DNA of 64,000 nucleotides from positions 26,929 through 90,928 of the forward strand of contig DASUWU010000071.1 in NCBI GenBank assembly GCA_036378315.1, read 5' to 3'. The notes below the pieces were generated by a model, which did no database searches, was not told where the DNA came from, and saw only the letters and a list, made by a program, of their open reading frames with translations. This DNA comes from CALAED01 sp036378315. Its GTDB lineage: Bacteria; Actinomycetota; Actinomycetes; Streptosporangiales; Streptosporangiaceae. The translations under genes were made by a program, and so were the position numbers. Positions 61,581 through 64,000 of this stretch are shown piece by piece (positions within the stretch are counted from its first letter, which is position 1; the number at the start of each line of letters is the position of its first letter).

Positions 61581-62363
61581 ATGGCGATCTCGGAGCGGGG
61601 AAAGAAGCCGTCCTCGCGCGAGCAGCCTTCGCAGAGTCCGTTCAGCAGGCCGCGCAAGCCGACCTACGGCGACCTGATCGGCAACCGCCGGGTCCGCAGA
61701 TGGGCACGGCGGGCGGTCATCGCGCTCGTCGTCGGGGTGCTGTTCGCGCTCGTATTCGACCTGCGGGTCGGCGTGACCCTCGCGATCGTCGCGGTGATCG
61801 TCGACACCGTGCGGACGGCCAGGTTGGGGTCCAGCGTCGAGGCCTGGCGCAAGGCGTCGGCGGTGGAGCGGCGCACCGAACGCCAGCTCCGCTCGCTGGA
61901 GAAGAAGGGCTGGCGCATCCTGCACGCCAGGGCGGTGCCGGTGGACGAGGACGGCGTCAGCGACGGCAAGATCGACCACTTCGTCATCGGCCACACCGGC
62001 CTGTACGCGATCGACTCGGTGAGCTGGGACCGACGGCTGCCGGTGCGGGCGATGTCGCACAAGCGCCTCTACCACGGCCCGAAGGACATGGCCAGCCAGC
62101 TCGACCAGGCGAGGTGGGAGTCTGGCCAGGCCAGCAAGTTGATCAGCGCGCAGATCGGGTTCAACGTGCCGGTGCAGGCCTCGGTGGCCATCTACGGCCC
62201 CCGCATCTCCTGGAAGTACCTGCGGGTGCGTGACGTCGACGTCTACTCGGGCGGCCGGGCCAAGAGATACCTGCGCCACCGCCGCCCGAAGGTCCTCAAC
62301 AACACCGACATCGAGCGCATCGCCAAGGTCGCCGAGCGGGTGCTGCCCCCCACGTACGCGTAA
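61581..62363 (+). CDS. NERD-domain membrane protein
   Basis: A 260-residue protein. A basic N-terminus is followed by two hydrophobic segments (AVIALVVGVLFALVFDL, GVTLAIVAVIVDTV), then a cytoplasmic nuclease-related (NERD) domain with ERRTERQLRSLEKKGWRI, GKIDHFVIGHTGLYAIDS and QLDQARWESGQASKL. NERD domains are remote relatives of restriction-type nucleases and their roles are unclear. ATG 61581 has GGAG 8 nt upstream. It lies about 110 bp before ilvD with no evident functional link. Confidence 0.85.
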   Translation: MAISERGKKPSSREQPSQSPFSRPRKPTYGDLIGNRRVRRWARRAVIALVVGVLFALVFDLRVGVTLAIVAVIVDTVRTARLGSSVEAWRKASAVERRTERQLRSLEKKGWRILHARAVPVDEDGVSDGKIDHFVIGHTGLYAIDSVSWDRRLPVRAMSHKRLYHGPKDMASQLDQARWESGQASKLISAQIGFNVPVQASVAIYGPRISWKYLRVRDVDVYSGGRAKRYLRHRRPKVLNNTDIERIAKVAERVLPPTYA

Positions 62364-62473
62364 CGCCGAGCCTCCCGGTACGCGTGACCCCTGAGGGTCG
62401 CGGTACACCGGACGCCTCAGGGTCGTACGATCGAGGGCACGGTCATCGATGAGTCGATGTTGGGAGAGCAGGA

Positions 62474-64000
62474 TGCCCCCGCTCAGGTCGCGTACGGTCA
62501 CGCACGGCAGGAACATGGCGGGCGCCCGGGCGCTGCTTCGGGCCACCGGGGTCGAGCGCGCGGACTTCGGCAAGCCGATCGTCGCCGTCGCCAACAGCTT
62601 CACCCAGTTCGTGCCGGGCCACGTACATCTCCAGCAGGTCGCGCAGGTCGTGGCCGGCGCGGTCAAGGGCGCCGGCGGGGTGCCGCGCGAGTTCAACACG
62701 ATCGCGATCGACGACGGCATCGCGATGGGCCACGGCGGCATGCTCTACTCCCTGCCCTCGCGCGACCTGATCGCTGACTCGGTGGAGTACATGGCCGAGG
62801 CCCACTGCGCCGACGCCCTGGTGTGCATCTCCAACTGCGACAAGATCACGCCCGGCATGCTGCTCGCCGCGCTGCGCCTGAACATCCCGACGATCTTCGT
62901 CTCGGGCGGCCCGATGGAGGCCGGCAAGACCACCGCGATCGACGGCGTGGTGCACCGGAAGATCGACCTGATCGACGCCATGATCGCCGCGTCGGACCAG
63001 TCCGTGACCGACGAGGCGCTCGAGGCGATCGAGCGCTCCGCGTGCCCCACCTGCGGCTCCTGCTCCGGGATGTTCACCGCCAACTCGATGAACTGCCTCA
63101 CCGAGGCGATCGGGCTCGCGCTGCCCGGCAACGGCACCGTGCTGGCCACGCACCGCGCCCGACGGGCGCTGTTCACCGAGGCCGGCCGGCTCGTGGTGGA
63201 CCTCGCCCGCCGGTGGTACGACGGCGACGACGCCTCGGTGCTCCCCCGCTCCATCGCCACCCGGGCCGCCTTCGAGAACGCGATGGCGCTCGACGTGGCG
63301 ATGGGCGGCTCCACGAACACCGTGCTGCACCTGCTGGCCGCGGCGCGCGAGGCCGGGGTCGACTTCGGCGTGGCCGACATCGACGAGATCTCCCGCCGGG
63401 TGCCGTGCCTGGCCAAGGTCGCCCCGAACTCCCCGAACTACCACATGGAGGACGTGCACCGCGCCGGCGGCATCCCGGCCATCCTCGGTGAGCTGGACCG
63501 GGCCGGGAAACTGGACCGGTCGGTGCACAGCGTGCACAGCCCGAACCTGTCCGCCTGGCTGTCCGAATGGGACATTCGCTCCGGGTCGACGTCCGAGGCG
63601 GCGCTGGAGCTGTTCCACGCCGCGCCCGGCGGGGTGCGCACCACCAAGGCGTTCTCCACCACGAACCGCTGGTCCACAGTGGACACCGACGCGGCCGGTG
63701 GCTGCATCCGGGACGCCGCGCACGCCTACACCGCCGAGGGCGGGCTCGCGGTGCTGCGCGGCAACCTGGCCGAGAACGGCGCGGTGATCAAGTCCGCGGG
63801 CATCGACGAGGAGCTGTGGCGGTTCCAGGGCCCGGCGCGCGTGGTCGAGAGCCAGGAGGAGGCCGTCTCGGTCATCCTCACCCGCCAGATCCAACCCGGC
63901 GACGTCCTCGTCGTGCGCTACGAAGGCCCCGCCGGCGGACCCGGCATGCAGGAGATGCTCCACCCCACCGCCTTCCTCAAAGGCGCCGGCCTCGGCAAGG
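62474..64000 (+). CDS. ilvD: Dihydroxy-acid dehydratase, 3' partial
   Basis: The first 509 residues of IlvD, running off the window. It is the E. coli-type form, starting RTVTHGRNMAGARALLRATG. The Fe-S/metal region has CISNCDKITPGML and CPTCGSCSGMFTANSMNCL; GGSTNTVLHLLAAA follows. It dehydrates dihydroxy acids in valine, isoleucine and pantothenate synthesis. GGGAGAG precedes ATG 62474. By family length, roughly 100 residues are missing at the C-terminus. Confidence 0.96.

Overview
The window is about 70% GC, with overlapping start/stop codons, many GTG starts and Streptosporangiales-like core gene order. It suggests a filamentous actinomycete chromosome (Nonomuraea, Microbispora or Actinomadura type). 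The genus is an inference; no rRNA is present. I saw no transposase, prophage or CRISPR array.

1-18.1 kb is an exopolysaccharide locus. A plus-strand run holds a Wzz/tyrosine-kinase-like protein (5' end cut off), a Wzy/O-antigen-ligase-like protein, an APH-fold protein, a sulfotransferase and a Wzx flippase, mostly joined by 4-nt overlaps. A minus-strand run holds the initiating sugar-phosphate transferase, cysQ, cysD, cysN, a second sulfotransferase, a GT2 glycosyltransferase and a GH26-like lipoprotein. Sulfate activation, two sulfotransferases and PAP recycling together imply a sulfated surface glycan. Three genes between the arms (DUF234-type ATPase, DUF1348 protein, methyltransferase) look like later arrivals.

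18.3-42.5 kb is mostly core chromosome: pth-rplY-prs-glmU, tRNA-Gln, a desaturase with a palindromic operator and a TetR gene, a flavodoxin-like protein, a Tam-like methyltransferase divergent from a MarR regulator with shared operator-like repeats, an ABC-F/Uup ATPase, ispE-rsmA-tatD-metG, a polyprenyl-phosphate-sugar synthase-like GT2, a GT-C-like membrane protein, rsmI, a protein O-mannosyltransferase, corA, a carboxylesterase and tRNA-Ala. The tRNA-Ala is followed by a two-copy 94-bp hairpin repeat and a second copy of the tRNA 3' end.

43.7-52.8 kb holds a complete conservon (NIT-domain kinase, roadblock protein, DUF742 protein, small GTPase), then a ureohydrolase resembling nickel guanidine hydrolases and a NitT/TauT-type ABC transporter with two closely related lipoprotein binding proteins. 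I read this as a sensing, uptake and hydrolysis module for a guanidino compound, possibly guanidine.

52.8-59.6 kb is accessory: a broken SARP regulator, a secreted membrane-anchored protein, a 938-residue fusion of asparagine synthetase with a CofE-like (F420-0:gamma-glutamyl ligase family) domain, an M24-fold enzyme without the canonical metal ligands, and an unknown Cys-containing protein. The fusion is the most novel-looking single gene. The window closes with malQ, a NERD-domain membrane protein and ilvD, which runs off the right edge.
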